Source of the DNA: JBKHBQ01 sp046542305
GTDB lineage: Bacteria; Bacteroidota; Bacteroidia; Bacteroidales; 4484-276
Length of the DNA stretch: 18,982 nt
NCBI GenBank assembly: GCA_046542305.1
Contig: JBKHBQ010000046.1
Coordinates: 1-18,982 of the forward strand
Reading direction: 5' to 3'
Of the stretch, positions 6,811-15,357 are shown piece after piece. Position numbers and translations under genes: made by a program. Every line of letters starts with the position of its first letter. Within the stretch, counting starts at the first letter, position 1. The notes beneath the pieces were generated by a model. That model saw only the letters and a program-made list of their open reading frames with translations. It was not told where the DNA came from and did not search any database.

Positions 6811-7632
6811 TTATTTTGCCGGAGTGTATTTCGACGGAATGTTGAATGGCATTCTGATCTCCTCGTTCAGATTAATGCGGATATATTTCACTTCCACCCC
6901 GATAGGTACATCTGCTTCCACCTCATATTTCACTTTGTGAGGGAATAACTGCCCGCCAAGCATCTCGAAATCGCCATAGCTGGCATTCAGTTTTTTGCTG
7001 TCGCGGGTAAGCTCCTTGAGTTTAATTTCAGTGATTTTAAAATTGGAAGGATTCAGCCAGATGGATTGCAGCAGGATGCGCTGGGCATCAGCAGAATTTC
7101 TCACGTATTTTTTCAGCTTCGAGCGGCTGGCTGTCGAAAGGCGGTATTGCCCGCCATCGATGGAGGCCTTGAACTCGGCACGTTCGTAATACTCAAAGTC
7201 GTTTCCCAGGATGATGGATTGCAGGATGCCGAAATCAATATTGGTGTTCAGGAAGTTATTTACAAAATGATAATCCCCTGCAAAGAATTTTTTATTAAAG
7301 CGGTCGAGAAATTTCACCGAATCCTGCGTGATCAACAATCGGGCGATTTCAATTCCCAAATCCTGATTAAAGGATACCCAGATCATGCTGTCCTTGATGA
7401 TGCGAATTTGTCCCTTGAAATCATAATGATTTTTATCGTATTTGTAATCTACACTGAATTTGGCCGAAAAGGTTTCGAATTTAAACTCGTTTGCTTTCAG
7501 GTTTTCAAAAAGATATTCCGGGCCTCTTTCCTTAATGGGTGCCTTTATCACTGCCCGTTTGCTTTTGCATGCCGGCAGTGCGGCAATAGTGATGACAATA
7601 AGCAGGATGTTAACGAGTTTTTTAAATTTCAT
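6811..7632 (-). CDS. DUF4292 lipoprotein
   Basis: The protein has 273 residues. The N-terminus MKFKKLVNILLIVITIAALPAC is a lipoprotein signal with lipobox LPAC at Cys22, so the protein should be lipid-anchored. The body matches what I know as DUF4292, a Bacteroidota family: FSAKFSVDYKYDKNHYDFKG, then RIIKDSMIWVSFNQDLGIEIARLLIT, then a predicted beta-rich remainder. The early WVS...LGIE.ARLLIT segment recalls LolA/LolB-type lipoprotein carriers, and a role in moving lipid-linked material through the periplasm is possible but unproven. It begins 25 nt after the TPR gene's stop, so the two are almost certainly co-transcribed. The biochemical function is unknown. Confidence 0.8.
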   Translation of the reverse strand: MKFKKLVNILLIVITIAALPACKSKRAVIKAPIKERGPEYLFENLKANEFKFETFSAKFSVDYKYDKNHYDFKGQIRIIKDSMIWVSFNQDLGIEIARLLITQDSVKFLDRFNKKFFAGDYHFVNNFLNTNIDFGILQSIILGNDFEYYERAEFKASIDGGQYRLSTASRSKLKKYVRNSADAQRILLQSIWLNPSNFKITEIKLKELTRDSKKLNASYGDFEMLGGQLFPHKVKYEVEADVPIGVEVKYIRINLNEEIRMPFNIPSKYTPAK

Positions 7633-7657
7633 CTAACAGTCGTTATCAGCCGGCAGG

Positions 7658-9394
7658 CTATTCTACAAGGGTTTGTTTTTCGATTTTTTCATCCAGAAAT
7701 TCTGATGCTTCCCCACCGGCATCCCGTGCTTTCTGCCAGTACTTCATGGCTTCCTCTTTCCGGTTGAGCTTATACAGCACATCGCCGTAATGTTCGAGCA
7801 GTACAGCGCCGTCGGCCTCCTCGTGATCCAGGGCCTTTTTGATCCACTTTTCAGCTTCAACGTATTCGCCCAGCTTATAAAGTACCCAGCCATAGGTATC
7901 CATAAACGAAGGATTGCCGGGATCCAGTTCGTTGGCTTTGGCCGCCATTTCACGCGCACGTTCCAGGTTTTCGTTCCTGAGCGAAAGATAGTAGCTGTAA
8001 TTGTTGAGCACATAAGCGTCGTCCGGTTTCAGGCTGAGGGCTTTTTCATAATACTCATTCGATTTTGTGTGCTCCTTGAGCTCGTTGTAAATGTCGCCGA
8101 GGGTACTGTAAAACTGCGCCAGCAGGAGGTTGTTATCCACCACCAGTTTCGAGCCGTTTTCCATCGCCTTGCGGGCAGCTTCATATTCCTTGAGCTGGAA
8201 ATGGGCAAATCCGTTAAACAGATACGTCAGGGGCTGCATGGGAAACAGCTCCATGGCAGCGCTGCTGGTTTCAGCCAGCTCTTTGTTTCGGGTCAGCTCG
8301 TTGAGGATGAACATTTTTTGCTCCCAAACGGCATACTGGCTGCTGTCGCCCTCAAGTATCCTGTTAAAGGTTTCCAGGGCCGGTTGCAGTTCGCCGCTGC
8401 GGTATTGCAGGTCGCCATAAATCGACAGCGCTCGGGTATCGTCGGGATGTGTTTCTTTTAAGATCCGTGCAAGTTCGTAGGCCTGCTCCCGTTTTTCGTT
8501 GTAAAACTGATCGACACTATAAAACGAAAGCAGCACCTGTATTTTCGAATCGAGGTCGAGGTTGGGATTTGCCAGTCCCACACTGAGCTGTTCGTATGCT
8601 TTCTGCTCGTTGCCCTGCCGGCGGTAGTAATCCGAAAGGGAAATGTGGATGTAAGGATTTTGGGGATCCACCTCCGCGATTTTTTCGTAAATCTCAAGGG
8701 CTTTGTCATCTTTTCCGTGCGACATATAAGCTTCGGCAAGGATTTGAAGATACCTGCTGTTGTATGGATGGGCTTCCACAAGCTTTTCTATTTCCTGAAC
8801 GGCTTTTGACGACTTGTCCATATTCAGGTAAAGCCTTTGCTTTTGCAGGGAAATATCTTCGGTAATTCCGAGTTTTTCCTCGAGCTGATCATACACGGCA
8901 ATGGCTTCTTTATATTCGCCCATAATGATGTAGGAAAGCGCCAGATCGTAATAGTAATCGATTTTTTCGGGATATTGCAGGGTGAGCTTTGTAAAGACTT
9001 CGATCACTTTGTTGAATTGCCTTGTTTTTTTGTAGAGATCGGCCATCATCAGTTGATACCACACATTGCGGTTGTCGATGCTGATGGCTTTTTTCATCAG
9101 CAGGATGGCATCTTCGGCGCGGCTCTTGCGCAGATATATGCGTGCCAGTTCATACATCGACGGGTCGTGATCCGCATCAATTTCCAGCACCTTTTTATAG
9201 AGCTTTTCGGCTTCATCGTAGTTTCCGAGGATACGTTGCTTATTGGCCTCCATAAAGGTTTCCGACCGCTGTTTTTGCATCGGCTCCGAAAGCTGTTCCT
9301 GGCTGGTTTCCAGTTCCTGGGCCGTCAGCGAGGTACTGAAAACCGATATGATCAGTGCTAAAAGGCTTGCGATGATTATATACTTAATATTCAT
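7658..9394 (-). CDS. Exported tetratricopeptide-repeat protein
   Basis: The protein has 578 residues with a signal peptide (MNIKYIIIASLLALIISVFS, then TSLTAQ), so it is periplasmic or attached to the outer membrane. From about residue 50 to 560 it is built of helical 34-residue TPR units, for example NYDEAEKLYKKVLEIDADHD, EYKEAIAVYDQLEEKL, KDDKALEIYEKIAEVDPQNP, HTKSNEYYEKALSLKPDDA and EYVEAEKWIKKALDHEEADG; roughly a dozen units can be seen. There is no catalytic domain. TPR arrays serve as protein-binding scaffolds. It lies 92 nt after dut and 25 nt before the DUF4292 gene, which suggests it scaffolds the neighbouring envelope proteins. The gene ends in TAG, which shows that TAG is read as stop here. 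Confidence 0.93.
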   Translation of the reverse strand: MNIKYIIIASLLALIISVFSTSLTAQELETSQEQLSEPMQKQRSETFMEANKQRILGNYDEAEKLYKKVLEIDADHDPSMYELARIYLRKSRAEDAILLMKKAISIDNRNVWYQLMMADLYKKTRQFNKVIEVFTKLTLQYPEKIDYYYDLALSYIIMGEYKEAIAVYDQLEEKLGITEDISLQKQRLYLNMDKSSKAVQEIEKLVEAHPYNSRYLQILAEAYMSHGKDDKALEIYEKIAEVDPQNPYIHISLSDYYRRQGNEQKAYEQLSVGLANPNLDLDSKIQVLLSFYSVDQFYNEKREQAYELARILKETHPDDTRALSIYGDLQYRSGELQPALETFNRILEGDSSQYAVWEQKMFILNELTRNKELAETSSAAMELFPMQPLTYLFNGFAHFQLKEYEAARKAMENGSKLVVDNNLLLAQFYSTLGDIYNELKEHTKSNEYYEKALSLKPDDAYVLNNYSYYLSLRNENLERAREMAAKANELDPGNPSFMDTYGWVLYKLGEYVEAEKWIKKALDHEEADGAVLLEHYGDVLYKLNRKEEAMKYWQKARDAGGEASEFLDEKIEKQTLVE

Positions 9395-9486
9395 AGTTTT
9401 TACTTATCCGGTTAGTGAAAACCTCTGCACGGTGCATTAATTGTTCAGTTGCAAAAATTTAACACTTACAATGCCTCACACCGGTT

Positions 9487-9921
9487 TTAGTGCACACCCG
9501 TATGACCGAAGCCGCCCGCACCTCTTTCGGTTACTTCCAGTTGGTCCACTTCAATCCATTCAGCCTTTTCTACGCTGGCAATCACCATCTGTGCGATCCG
9601 TTCGCCGTCGTTGATCGTATAGGGTTCGTTGGACAGATTCACCATAATCACTTTTATCTCGCCGCGATAATCGGCATCGATGGTGCCGGGAGTGTTGAGC
9701 AGCGAAATTCCTTTTTTTGCCGCCAGTCCGCTCCGGGGACGTATCTGTGCTTCGAAACCCACAGGGATTTCGATGTACAGCCCGGTAGGTACCATGTACC
9801 GCTCCAGCGGATTGAGCACCACCGGTTCGTTAAGCTGCGCACGCAGATCCATGCCCGACGATGCTGCCGTTTCATAAGCCGGTAGTGCGTGTCTGGATGC
9901 ATTTACGATCTTTATCTTCAT
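9487..9921 (-). CDS. dut: dUTP diphosphatase
   Basis: The enzyme hydrolyses dUTP to dUMP and pyrophosphate, keeping uracil out of DNA and supplying dUMP for thymidylate. The 144-residue length is that of trimeric dUTPases. All five motifs are present in order: I, SGMDLRA (22-28); II, RPRSGLA (61-67); III, GTIDADYRGE (79-88) with the catalytic Asp at 82; IV, GERIAQMV (106-113); and V, RGAGGFGHTG (133-142), the Gly/Arg-rich arm that closes over the substrate. Motif V has His where many homologues have Ser. The gene sits between the flippase (87 nt upstream) and the TPR gene. Confidence 0.97.
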   Translation of the reverse strand: MKIKIVNASRHALPAYETAASSGMDLRAQLNEPVVLNPLERYMVPTGLYIEIPVGFEAQIRPRSGLAAKKGISLLNTPGTIDADYRGEIKVIMVNLSNEPYTINDGERIAQMVIASVEKAEWIEVDQLEVTERGAGGFGHTGVH

Positions 9922-9943
9922 ATCGGCATTGCTTTAAAGGGTG

Positions 9944-9951
9944 CAAAAATA
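9944..9951 (-). promoter_or_regulatory. Possible -7 element for dut
   Basis: The minus strand reads TATTTTTG, 22 nt upstream of the dut ATG. No -33 TTTG is visible at 19-21 nt, so this rests on the -7 match alone. Confidence 0.33.
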
Positions 9952-10008
9952 GTAAATTGATCGGATTTGCCTGTTTTGTTGTATCTGCACGCTACGTGTT
10001 CGCCGTGA

Positions 10009-11493
10009 TTATTTCAGCAGCATCTGCCTCAGTAGCTTTTTCTCGTTCAGTAAAACAAAGGCGGTGTATCCCAGCGTAAAGGCGGTGTTTACAATATACT
10101 TCACCGTTTGAGAAGGAAAATCCAGCCATTTGCTAATCAGGAACAGCGATACGGCAACACCCAGGTAAAGGAAGAATTTGCGCAGGTCGTAGGGCACAGG
10201 GAAATAATATTTTCCCAGGAAATACGAAAGGATCATCATCAGGAAATAAGCGAAAAAAGCTGCCCATGCCGAGCCGAAATATCCGATATGTGGGATCAGC
10301 ACAAAGTTAAGAACGATGGTAACCGTGGCGCCCAACACCGAAAGTACGGCGCCGAAGATGGTACGGTCGGTGAGCTTAAACCAGATCGACAGGTTGTAAA
10401 AAATTCCGAGGAACAGGTTGCCCAGCAGCAGGATTGGGATTACCTCCTTGCCTTCGCGGTAGGCCTCGCCAATGAACAGAATTACCACATCGAGGTACAT
10501 TACCGTGATGAGAAAGATCAGCGACACGGCCATGGTGAACAGGGTGAGAACATCAGCATAGAGTTTTCTTGAATCGGAGCGGCCCGATTCGGAAAAGAAA
10601 AACGGATCGGCAGCGTAACGGAAGGTTTGCACAAAGAGGGTCATAATGATCGACACCTTGTAGCAGGCCCCGTAAATACCCACCTGCGACATCACATTGC
10701 TGCCTTCGGGCAAGAGATAGGTGAGGAGGATCTTATCGATGGAAAGATTAATGGAACCTGCTATGGCCACTATCAGCAAAGGCCAGGTATAACGGAGCAT
10801 ACGCACCCATAAGCGGCTGTTGAAGCGCAGACTCCTGAAAGGAATATCCGGCATCAGCAACACAAAAGTGAGAAGCGTGGCGATGAGGTTGGAAATAAAA
10901 ATATACTCCACCAGGTGTTGCGGATCGAAGAACAGGCCGATAAAATCTGCGGCCGCACTTGCAGGATACTGTTCAAGGATAAACGGGCACAGCAGGATAA
11001 AAAACAGGTTGAGCCCGATATTGGTGCCGATGTTGATCAGCTTAATGGTGGCAAACCGCACGGGACGGTTTTCCTGCCGGAGTTTGGCAAAGGGAATAGC
11101 TGCCAGGGCGTCGAAGGCCAGGATCAGTCCGAACCAGATCACATAGTTGAGGTTGCCGGGGTAGCCGAGCCAGGCCGCAATTTGCTGCACATTGGTGAGT
11201 ACCAAAACCAGGAAAACCGACGAGGTCAGCACCAGCGAAAGAAAAGCCGTACTGTACACCAGCCGTTTGTTTTTTTCACGCTCCGAAAATCTGAAAAAGG
11301 TAGTCTCCATGCCATAGGTAAGGATGACCCAGAGGATGGAAACCCAGGCATACATCTCGGTGTAGATGCCGTAGTCCGACGTAATGAGCACCCGGGTGTA
11401 CAGCGGTACCAGGAGGTAGTTGAGCAACCGCCCCACGATACTGCTCAGGCCGTAAATGGCCGTCTGCCCCGCCAGTCGTCTTATTGGATCCAC
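10009..11493 (-). CDS. Polysaccharide/oligosaccharide flippase-like membrane protein (MATE/MOP superfamily, Wzx-like)
   Basis: The protein has 494 residues with about 14 hydrophobic segments spread along its length, as in Wzx-type lipid-linked oligosaccharide flippases. The N-terminus RRLAGQTAIYGLSSIVGRLL, followed by NYLLVPLYTRV, is the usual family opening, and further helices carry FVLLMPDIPF, YLLPEGSNVMSQVGIYGACY and YYFPVPYDLRKF. The GTG at 11491-11493 (VDPIRRLAG) is taken as the start. The longer frame would need a TTG at 11536-11538, and that extension (PTSIFDTFAHKETG) overlaps a -7-like element and is not family-like. The transported substrate is unknown. It is the first gene of the minus-strand block, and its 3' end is 87 nt from dut. 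Confidence 0.87.
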   Translation of the reverse strand: MDPIRRLAGQTAIYGLSSIVGRLLNYLLVPLYTRVLITSDYGIYTEMYAWVSILWVILTYGMETTFFRFSEREKNKRLVYSTAFLSLVLTSSVFLVLVLTNVQQIAAWLGYPGNLNYVIWFGLILAFDALAAIPFAKLRQENRPVRFATIKLINIGTNIGLNLFFILLCPFILEQYPASAAADFIGLFFDPQHLVEYIFISNLIATLLTFVLLMPDIPFRSLRFNSRLWVRMLRYTWPLLIVAIAGSINLSIDKILLTYLLPEGSNVMSQVGIYGACYKVSIIMTLFVQTFRYAADPFFFSESGRSDSRKLYADVLTLFTMAVSLIFLITVMYLDVVILFIGEAYREGKEVIPILLLGNLFLGIFYNLSIWFKLTDRTIFGAVLSVLGATVTIVLNFVLIPHIGYFGSAWAAFFAYFLMMILSYFLGKYYFPVPYDLRKFFLYLGVAVSLFLISKWLDFPSQTVKYIVNTAFTLGYTAFVLLNEKKLLRQMLLK

Positions 11494-11510
11494 GCCTGTT
11501 TCTTTGTGCG

Positions 11511-11540
11511 CAAAAGTATCAAAAATAGAAGTTGGCAAAA
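11511..11540 (-). promoter_or_regulatory. Candidate promoter of the flippase gene
   Basis: The minus strand has TTTTG (11540-11536), a 17-nt spacer, then TACTTTTG (11518-11511). The spacer is slightly short for the consensus of about 19-20. The predicted start is about 11508, giving a leader of some 15 nt before the GTG, and this supports the GTG start. Confidence 0.45.
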
Positions 11541-11734
11541 GGTTTTAAATGGATTTCTCATTTTTCCCTCCCTGTCCTCTTCTTTTCGTTGCTCCGGATG
11601 CAGGGCAGAAAGCCGGCCCTGATGAATATGTGCCGGCCCCGCCGCAGTGGTTTGCCCGGAGCGAAATCGTTCATTTACCGGAATCCCGCAGCGGACTTTG
11701 CTTTAGATATCTGCATCTTTCTACAAAAATGCCA
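11541..11734. other. Divergent intergenic region between flippase and nitrilase genes
   Basis: This is the shared upstream region of two divergent genes. It contains GCCGGCCC twice (11612-11619 and 11632-11639). Because GCCGGC is self-complementary, the copies could pair around a loop of about 14 nt. No small gene with family-like sequence and no known RNA is recognised. It is noticeably richer in G and C in the middle than the flanking promoters. Confidence 0.3.
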
Positions 11735-11742
11735 TACCTTTG
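11735..11742 (+). promoter_or_regulatory. Candidate -7 element of the nitrilase-family gene
   Basis: TACCTTTG matches TAnnTTTG, with only four bases between its G and the ATG. If used, the transcript would be leaderless or nearly so. No -33 TTTG is found at the expected distance. Confidence 0.38.
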
Positions 11743-11746
11743 AAAC

Positions 11747-12523
11747 ATGAAAGTTTCCGTAATTCAGTATCAGCCTGTTTTTGGAAATGAGCAGGCAAGT
11801 ATTGCAGCGCTCGGGCCCCTGCTGAATAAAGCTGCCGGTTCTGATCTGGTGGTACTTCCTGAACTTGCCGCCACAGGATATAATTTCGAAAACCGGGAGC
11901 AGGCTATGCGCTTTGCTGCCGAGCCTGAGAAAAGCGATTTTGTGAAAGTGCTGAAGTCGTTTTGTAATACCACCGGTGGTATTGTGGTGACAGGTTTTAA
12001 TGAGCTTTCCGGAAATAAAATTTACAATTCGGCATTGCTGATCGACAAAAATGGCATCCGCAACAAATACCGAAAAATCCAGCTTTTTATGCGGGAGAAG
12101 GAATATTTTGAGGCTGGCGACCTTCAACCGGAAGTGATCGATGTAGGCGGGATAAAGATCGGAATGCTGATCTGTTTCGACTGGATGTTTCCTGAGCTGT
12201 GGCGCAAACTGGCCCTGCAGGGTGCCGATGTGATATGTCATCCTTCCAATCTGGTCCTTCCCGGAAAGGCGCAGAAAGCCATTCCTGTTCACGCCATGAT
12301 CAACCGGATATTCGTAATCACCGCCAACCGCACCGGAATAGAAAAGGACCTGACTTTTACAGGAAACAGTATTATGGCCGCCCCATCGGGAAAAGTGATT
12401 GCCGAAGCTTCTGCCCTCCGGCAGGAGGTGATCACCGCTGAAATTGATATCAGTCAGGCCCGGGATAAAATGATCACCCCGCTGAATCATGCCTACAATG
12501 ATCGGCGCCCCGAATTTTATTGA
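11747..12523 (+). CDS. Nitrilase-superfamily carbon-nitrogen hydrolase
   Basis: The protein has 258 residues, cytosolic with no signal peptide. The superfamily Glu-Lys-Cys triad is readable: E39 in LVVLPELAATGY, K110 in RNKYRKIQLF, and C143 in GMLICFDWMFPE. The fold's other conserved segments are also present: GFNELSGNKIYNSALLI, REKEYFEAGD, HPSNLVLPGKAQKAIPVHA and ANRTG. These enzymes hydrolyse amides or N-carbamoyl compounds. The ICFDWMFPE form resembles N-carbamoylputrescine amidase and related small amidases more than true nitrilases. The substrate cannot be assigned from sequence alone, and the neighbours do not help: it is divergent from the flippase and 108 nt upstream of the unrelated propeller gene. 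Confidence 0.88.
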   Translation: MKVSVIQYQPVFGNEQASIAALGPLLNKAAGSDLVVLPELAATGYNFENREQAMRFAAEPEKSDFVKVLKSFCNTTGGIVVTGFNELSGNKIYNSALLIDKNGIRNKYRKIQLFMREKEYFEAGDLQPEVIDVGGIKIGMLICFDWMFPELWRKLALQGADVICHPSNLVLPGKAQKAIPVHAMINRIFVITANRTGIEKDLTFTGNSIMAAPSGKVIAEASALRQEVITAEIDISQARDKMITPLNHAYNDRRPEFY

Positions 12524-12579
12524 TCAGATTAAAGTCTTTCCAAATATACAGCCTTTCAGCATATTCCGAAAAAATTTTA

Positions 12580-12587
12580 TACTTTTG
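12580..12587 (+). promoter_or_regulatory. Candidate -7 element of the propeller protein gene
   Basis: TACTTTTG lies 44 nt upstream of the ATG at 12632. The upstream TTTC at 12554-12557 is a weak -33 candidate with a 22-nt spacer. The predicted start is at about 12590, after the end of the nitrilase gene, so the propeller gene can be transcribed alone. Confidence 0.45.
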
Positions 12588-12620
12588 GTTCCGTCAAAAT
12601 AAAATCATTATAACTCATCA

Positions 12621-12635
12621 ATGCGAAAAAAATGA
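12621..12635 (+). other. Four-codon upstream reading frame overlapping the propeller gene start
   Basis: ATG CGA AAA AAA TGA encodes MRKK and stops on the TGA of the ATGA overlap with the main ATG (12632-12634). The frame contains a run of seven A residues (12626-12632). It may be a coupling uORF. Alternatively, slippage or a one-base length change in the A run would fuse MRKK to MKIFTQRLL. Confidence 0.3.
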
Positions 12636-15337
12636 AAATTTTTACTCAACGACTACTGAAAAATGCGGGCTGGGTGTCCGTACTGGTCATTGCCGTATTT
12701 GGCGTGATCCTGCTCAATCACAACTCGGATACACTCACCGAAAGGGAAAGCTATGAACAATTCATCAGCGAAAAAATGAAACAGGTGCCACAGTATTCCG
12801 ATGAGGCACTCACAGAAATGCCTGGCCCTACACAGCCTGATATGGCAGCCATCCAGGATTATTTCATGACCCTTGATCCCGCAACGGGTGCCGTACCGCG
12901 TGAGCGGCTTCGTGAGGCCTATCAGCAGATTAAAGATAATCAGCGGTACAAATCTGCCGATTGGCTGCAGTGGCAAGGCACCGAAGCCAATATGGGCGGC
13001 CGTACCCGCGCCATTATGTGGGATCCCAACGATCCGGACGGGAAAAAGGTTTGGGCCGGCGGAGTGACCGGGGGGCTGTGGTACCGCAACGATATTACCG
13101 ACGACAATTCACACTGGCAACCGGTGGACGATTTCTGGAGCAATCTCAACATCTCCTGCATCAAGTACGATCCGAACGATCCGACGACCTTTTACGTTGG
13201 AACCGGCGAGGCGCAAACCGCGCTGATCATCTACCGCGAATCCTCCGGCATTGGCGATGGCATCTGGAAATCTGCCGACGGCGGTCAAAGCTGGGAGCTG
13301 CTGGAATCTACCCTCGATTTTGAATACGTAACCGATATCGAGATCCGTGATGAAGATGGAACCAGCGTAATCTATGCCGGGGTAGCATCAGGAGTTTACA
13401 AAGGCACCATACATCAGAGTATTGAAGACGGTCTTTTCAGGTCGGAAGACGGCGGAGCTACTTGGGATCAGGTGCTCCCTGATATTCCCGGATACGGTGA
13501 GCCTTACGCCGTGTCTGACATCGACATCGGCGCCGACGGAAGAATTTATGTAGGGACTATGCAGAATGTTGACATCGAAGGCGGCGCCACCATCCTCTGG
13601 TCCGACAACGGCTGGGACTGGACGGTTTATGACCAGTATGCGGAATATATCCAGAATCACTGGCAATACAACGTGCCGGGCCGGGTAATCGTAGCCGCTG
13701 CGCCTTCCAACGAGAATGTGGTGTATGCTGCCATTGCCGCCGGCGAGGATGTGGATTTCGTTCGCTACCGCGGAAGGTACATCATCAAATCAACGAATAA
13801 AGGCGAAGACTGGGATGAAATCTTTAAGCCCGATCCCGAGTGGTCTACTCTGGCTTGGCATGCTTTCCTGCTCGAAGTTGATCCCAACGACCCCAATACG
13901 GTTTTTACCGGCGGACTCGATCTGTGGAAAACCACCAACAGCGGCCAAAGCTGGAATCATATCTCAGACTGGGCACTGATGTATTACGGCGGCGGCGATG
14001 AATACGTGCATGCCGACCAGCATACCATGGAATTCAAACCCGGCAGTTCCGATGAGTTTATTTCCTGTAGCGACGGCGGAGTCTTCTACACCACAACTGC
14101 CACCAACAATTATCCCATTTTCAAAGAAAAAAACCAGGGCTACAACACCCTGCAATTTTACACCTGCGACATTATTCCCGAACCAGGCGGTAGGATCTAT
14201 TGCGGTGGCCTTCAGGATAACGGCACCCTGCTTTATCAGGATCAGCCGCTAACCATTAACCACATGATCCATGGCGGAGACGGAGCATACTGCTTTTTTG
14301 ATGATGAACTGGAAATGCTCATGACTTCCATTTATTATAACAGATACAGGGTATTTTTAAACTGGAATTATTATGATGACCTGGATTATTACAGCGGAGT
14401 ATTCATTAATCCCGCCGATTTCGATGTGCAGAATAATACGCTTTACGCAAATGCCGTAACTTTTACCGGCGACCATTCTAATATGATCCTGCGTATTACC
14501 GGGATTCCATATAATTCGAATGGAAGTTTTATCTCCCTTCCCACCAATACCGATACGTACTTTTCGCACGTAAGTGTATCGCCGCACAGCGACCCCGGTA
14601 CAGCTACTATTTTTCTCGGAACTGTTTCGGGAAGGGTATTCAGGCTCGACAATGCCCAGGCTAATCCGGAGGTAACCGAACTCACCGCCGATGAATTCCC
14701 GCAAGCCTATGTTTCAAGCATTGCCATCGGTAGCAACGAAGATGTGATGCTTGTTACCTTATCCAATTACGGCGTGGAATCGGTATGGCAAACACTGGAT
14801 GGCGGAGAAAGCTGGGAACAAAAAGAGGGTAACCTGCCTGATATCCCGGTGCGCTGGGCGCTGTATCATCCCGAGAACGATGAGCAGGTGATGCTGGCCA
14901 CCGAACTGGGAATCTGGACCACAAACTACATGAGTGCTTCTAACGTAAACTGGGAACAGGATATTCAGGGCATGGCCAATGTGAGGGTGGATATGCTCAG
15001 CCTTCGCGAAGCCGATAATACCGTACTGGCCGCTACTCACGGACGCGGCTTTTTTACGACCGAATACCCGCTCGATCTCTCCATTTCTGTATCGGAGAAG
15101 CATGAATCGGACTTCTCCCTTTATCCGAACCCTGCCACAAATATGATAAATATCAATCTGGCTTCGGCTCAGCAGGCAGTGATCAGAATCATCGATATAA
15201 CAGGAAAAACCGTCATGGAAGAGCAATCCGAAAATGCCAGAATTAGCCTTAGCCTGGGCCATCTTCCAAAAGGCAATTATGTGGTCAGTATCGAAAGCGA
15301 TGGAATTACAACAACAGAAAAACTGATCTTGAAATAG
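12632..15337 (+). CDS. Secreted Asp-box (BNR/sortilin-like) beta-propeller protein with T9SS sorting domain
   Basis: The protein has 901 residues. A basic, hydrophobic N-terminus (residues 1-28) acts as signal peptide or anchor. About 40-95 is a pro-like segment ending FMTLDPATGAVPRERL. The rest is beta-propeller with at least five Asp-box turns: SADGGQSW (214-221), SEDGGATW (271-278), STNKGEDW (about 387), TTNSGQSW (about 434) and TLDGGESW (about 723). WDPNDPDG, KYDPNDP and EVDPNDPN mark blade starts. From about residue 828, FSLYPNPATNMININL to KLILK is a T9SS type A sorting domain. Asp-boxes occur in sialidases, sortilins and glycan-binding or glycoside-hydrolase propellers. I see no sialidase Arg triad or other catalytic set, so no activity is claimed. 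The product is likely on the cell surface. The gene ends in TAG. Confidence 0.88.
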   Translation: MKIFTQRLLKNAGWVSVLVIAVFGVILLNHNSDTLTERESYEQFISEKMKQVPQYSDEALTEMPGPTQPDMAAIQDYFMTLDPATGAVPRERLREAYQQIKDNQRYKSADWLQWQGTEANMGGRTRAIMWDPNDPDGKKVWAGGVTGGLWYRNDITDDNSHWQPVDDFWSNLNISCIKYDPNDPTTFYVGTGEAQTALIIYRESSGIGDGIWKSADGGQSWELLESTLDFEYVTDIEIRDEDGTSVIYAGVASGVYKGTIHQSIEDGLFRSEDGGATWDQVLPDIPGYGEPYAVSDIDIGADGRIYVGTMQNVDIEGGATILWSDNGWDWTVYDQYAEYIQNHWQYNVPGRVIVAAAPSNENVVYAAIAAGEDVDFVRYRGRYIIKSTNKGEDWDEIFKPDPEWSTLAWHAFLLEVDPNDPNTVFTGGLDLWKTTNSGQSWNHISDWALMYYGGGDEYVHADQHTMEFKPGSSDEFISCSDGGVFYTTTATNNYPIFKEKNQGYNTLQFYTCDIIPEPGGRIYCGGLQDNGTLLYQDQPLTINHMIHGGDGAYCFFDDELEMLMTSIYYNRYRVFLNWNYYDDLDYYSGVFINPADFDVQNNTLYANAVTFTGDHSNMILRITGIPYNSNGSFISLPTNTDTYFSHVSVSPHSDPGTATIFLGTVSGRVFRLDNAQANPEVTELTADEFPQAYVSSIAIGSNEDVMLVTLSNYGVESVWQTLDGGESWEQKEGNLPDIPVRWALYHPENDEQVMLATELGIWTTNYMSASNVNWEQDIQGMANVRVDMLSLREADNTVLAATHGRGFFTTEYPLDLSISVSEKHESDFSLYPNPATNMININLASAQQAVIRIIDITGKTVMEEQSENARISLSLGHLPKGNYVVSIESDGITTTEKLILK

Positions 15338-15357
15338 AAATTATTTGTTATGTGCAG

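Noticed and set aside
7066..8461. Two plus-strand frames opposite the DUF4292 and TPR genes
   Set aside because: Both are antisense shadows; the minus-strand frames have signal sequences and clear family features.
10915..11622. Plus-strand open frame opposite the flippase N-terminus
   Set aside because: Its product is an unstructured-looking, Gln/Arg-rich antisense of transmembrane segments, with no homology I recognise.
11541..11734. Small protein gene or structured RNA between flippase and nitrilase
   Set aside because: Short frames exist but have no family-like sequence and overlap promoters. The GCCGGCCC pair alone does not support an RNA gene.
11675..12490. Minus-strand open frame (271 codons) opposite the nitrilase gene
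   Set aside because: It is antisense to a gene with a complete Glu-Lys-Cys triad, and the product looks like a shadow with no family features.
12632..15337. Sialidase activity for the propeller protein
   Set aside because: Asp-boxes are structural. I could not locate the catalytic Arg triad, Tyr/Glu pair or FRIP-type motif.
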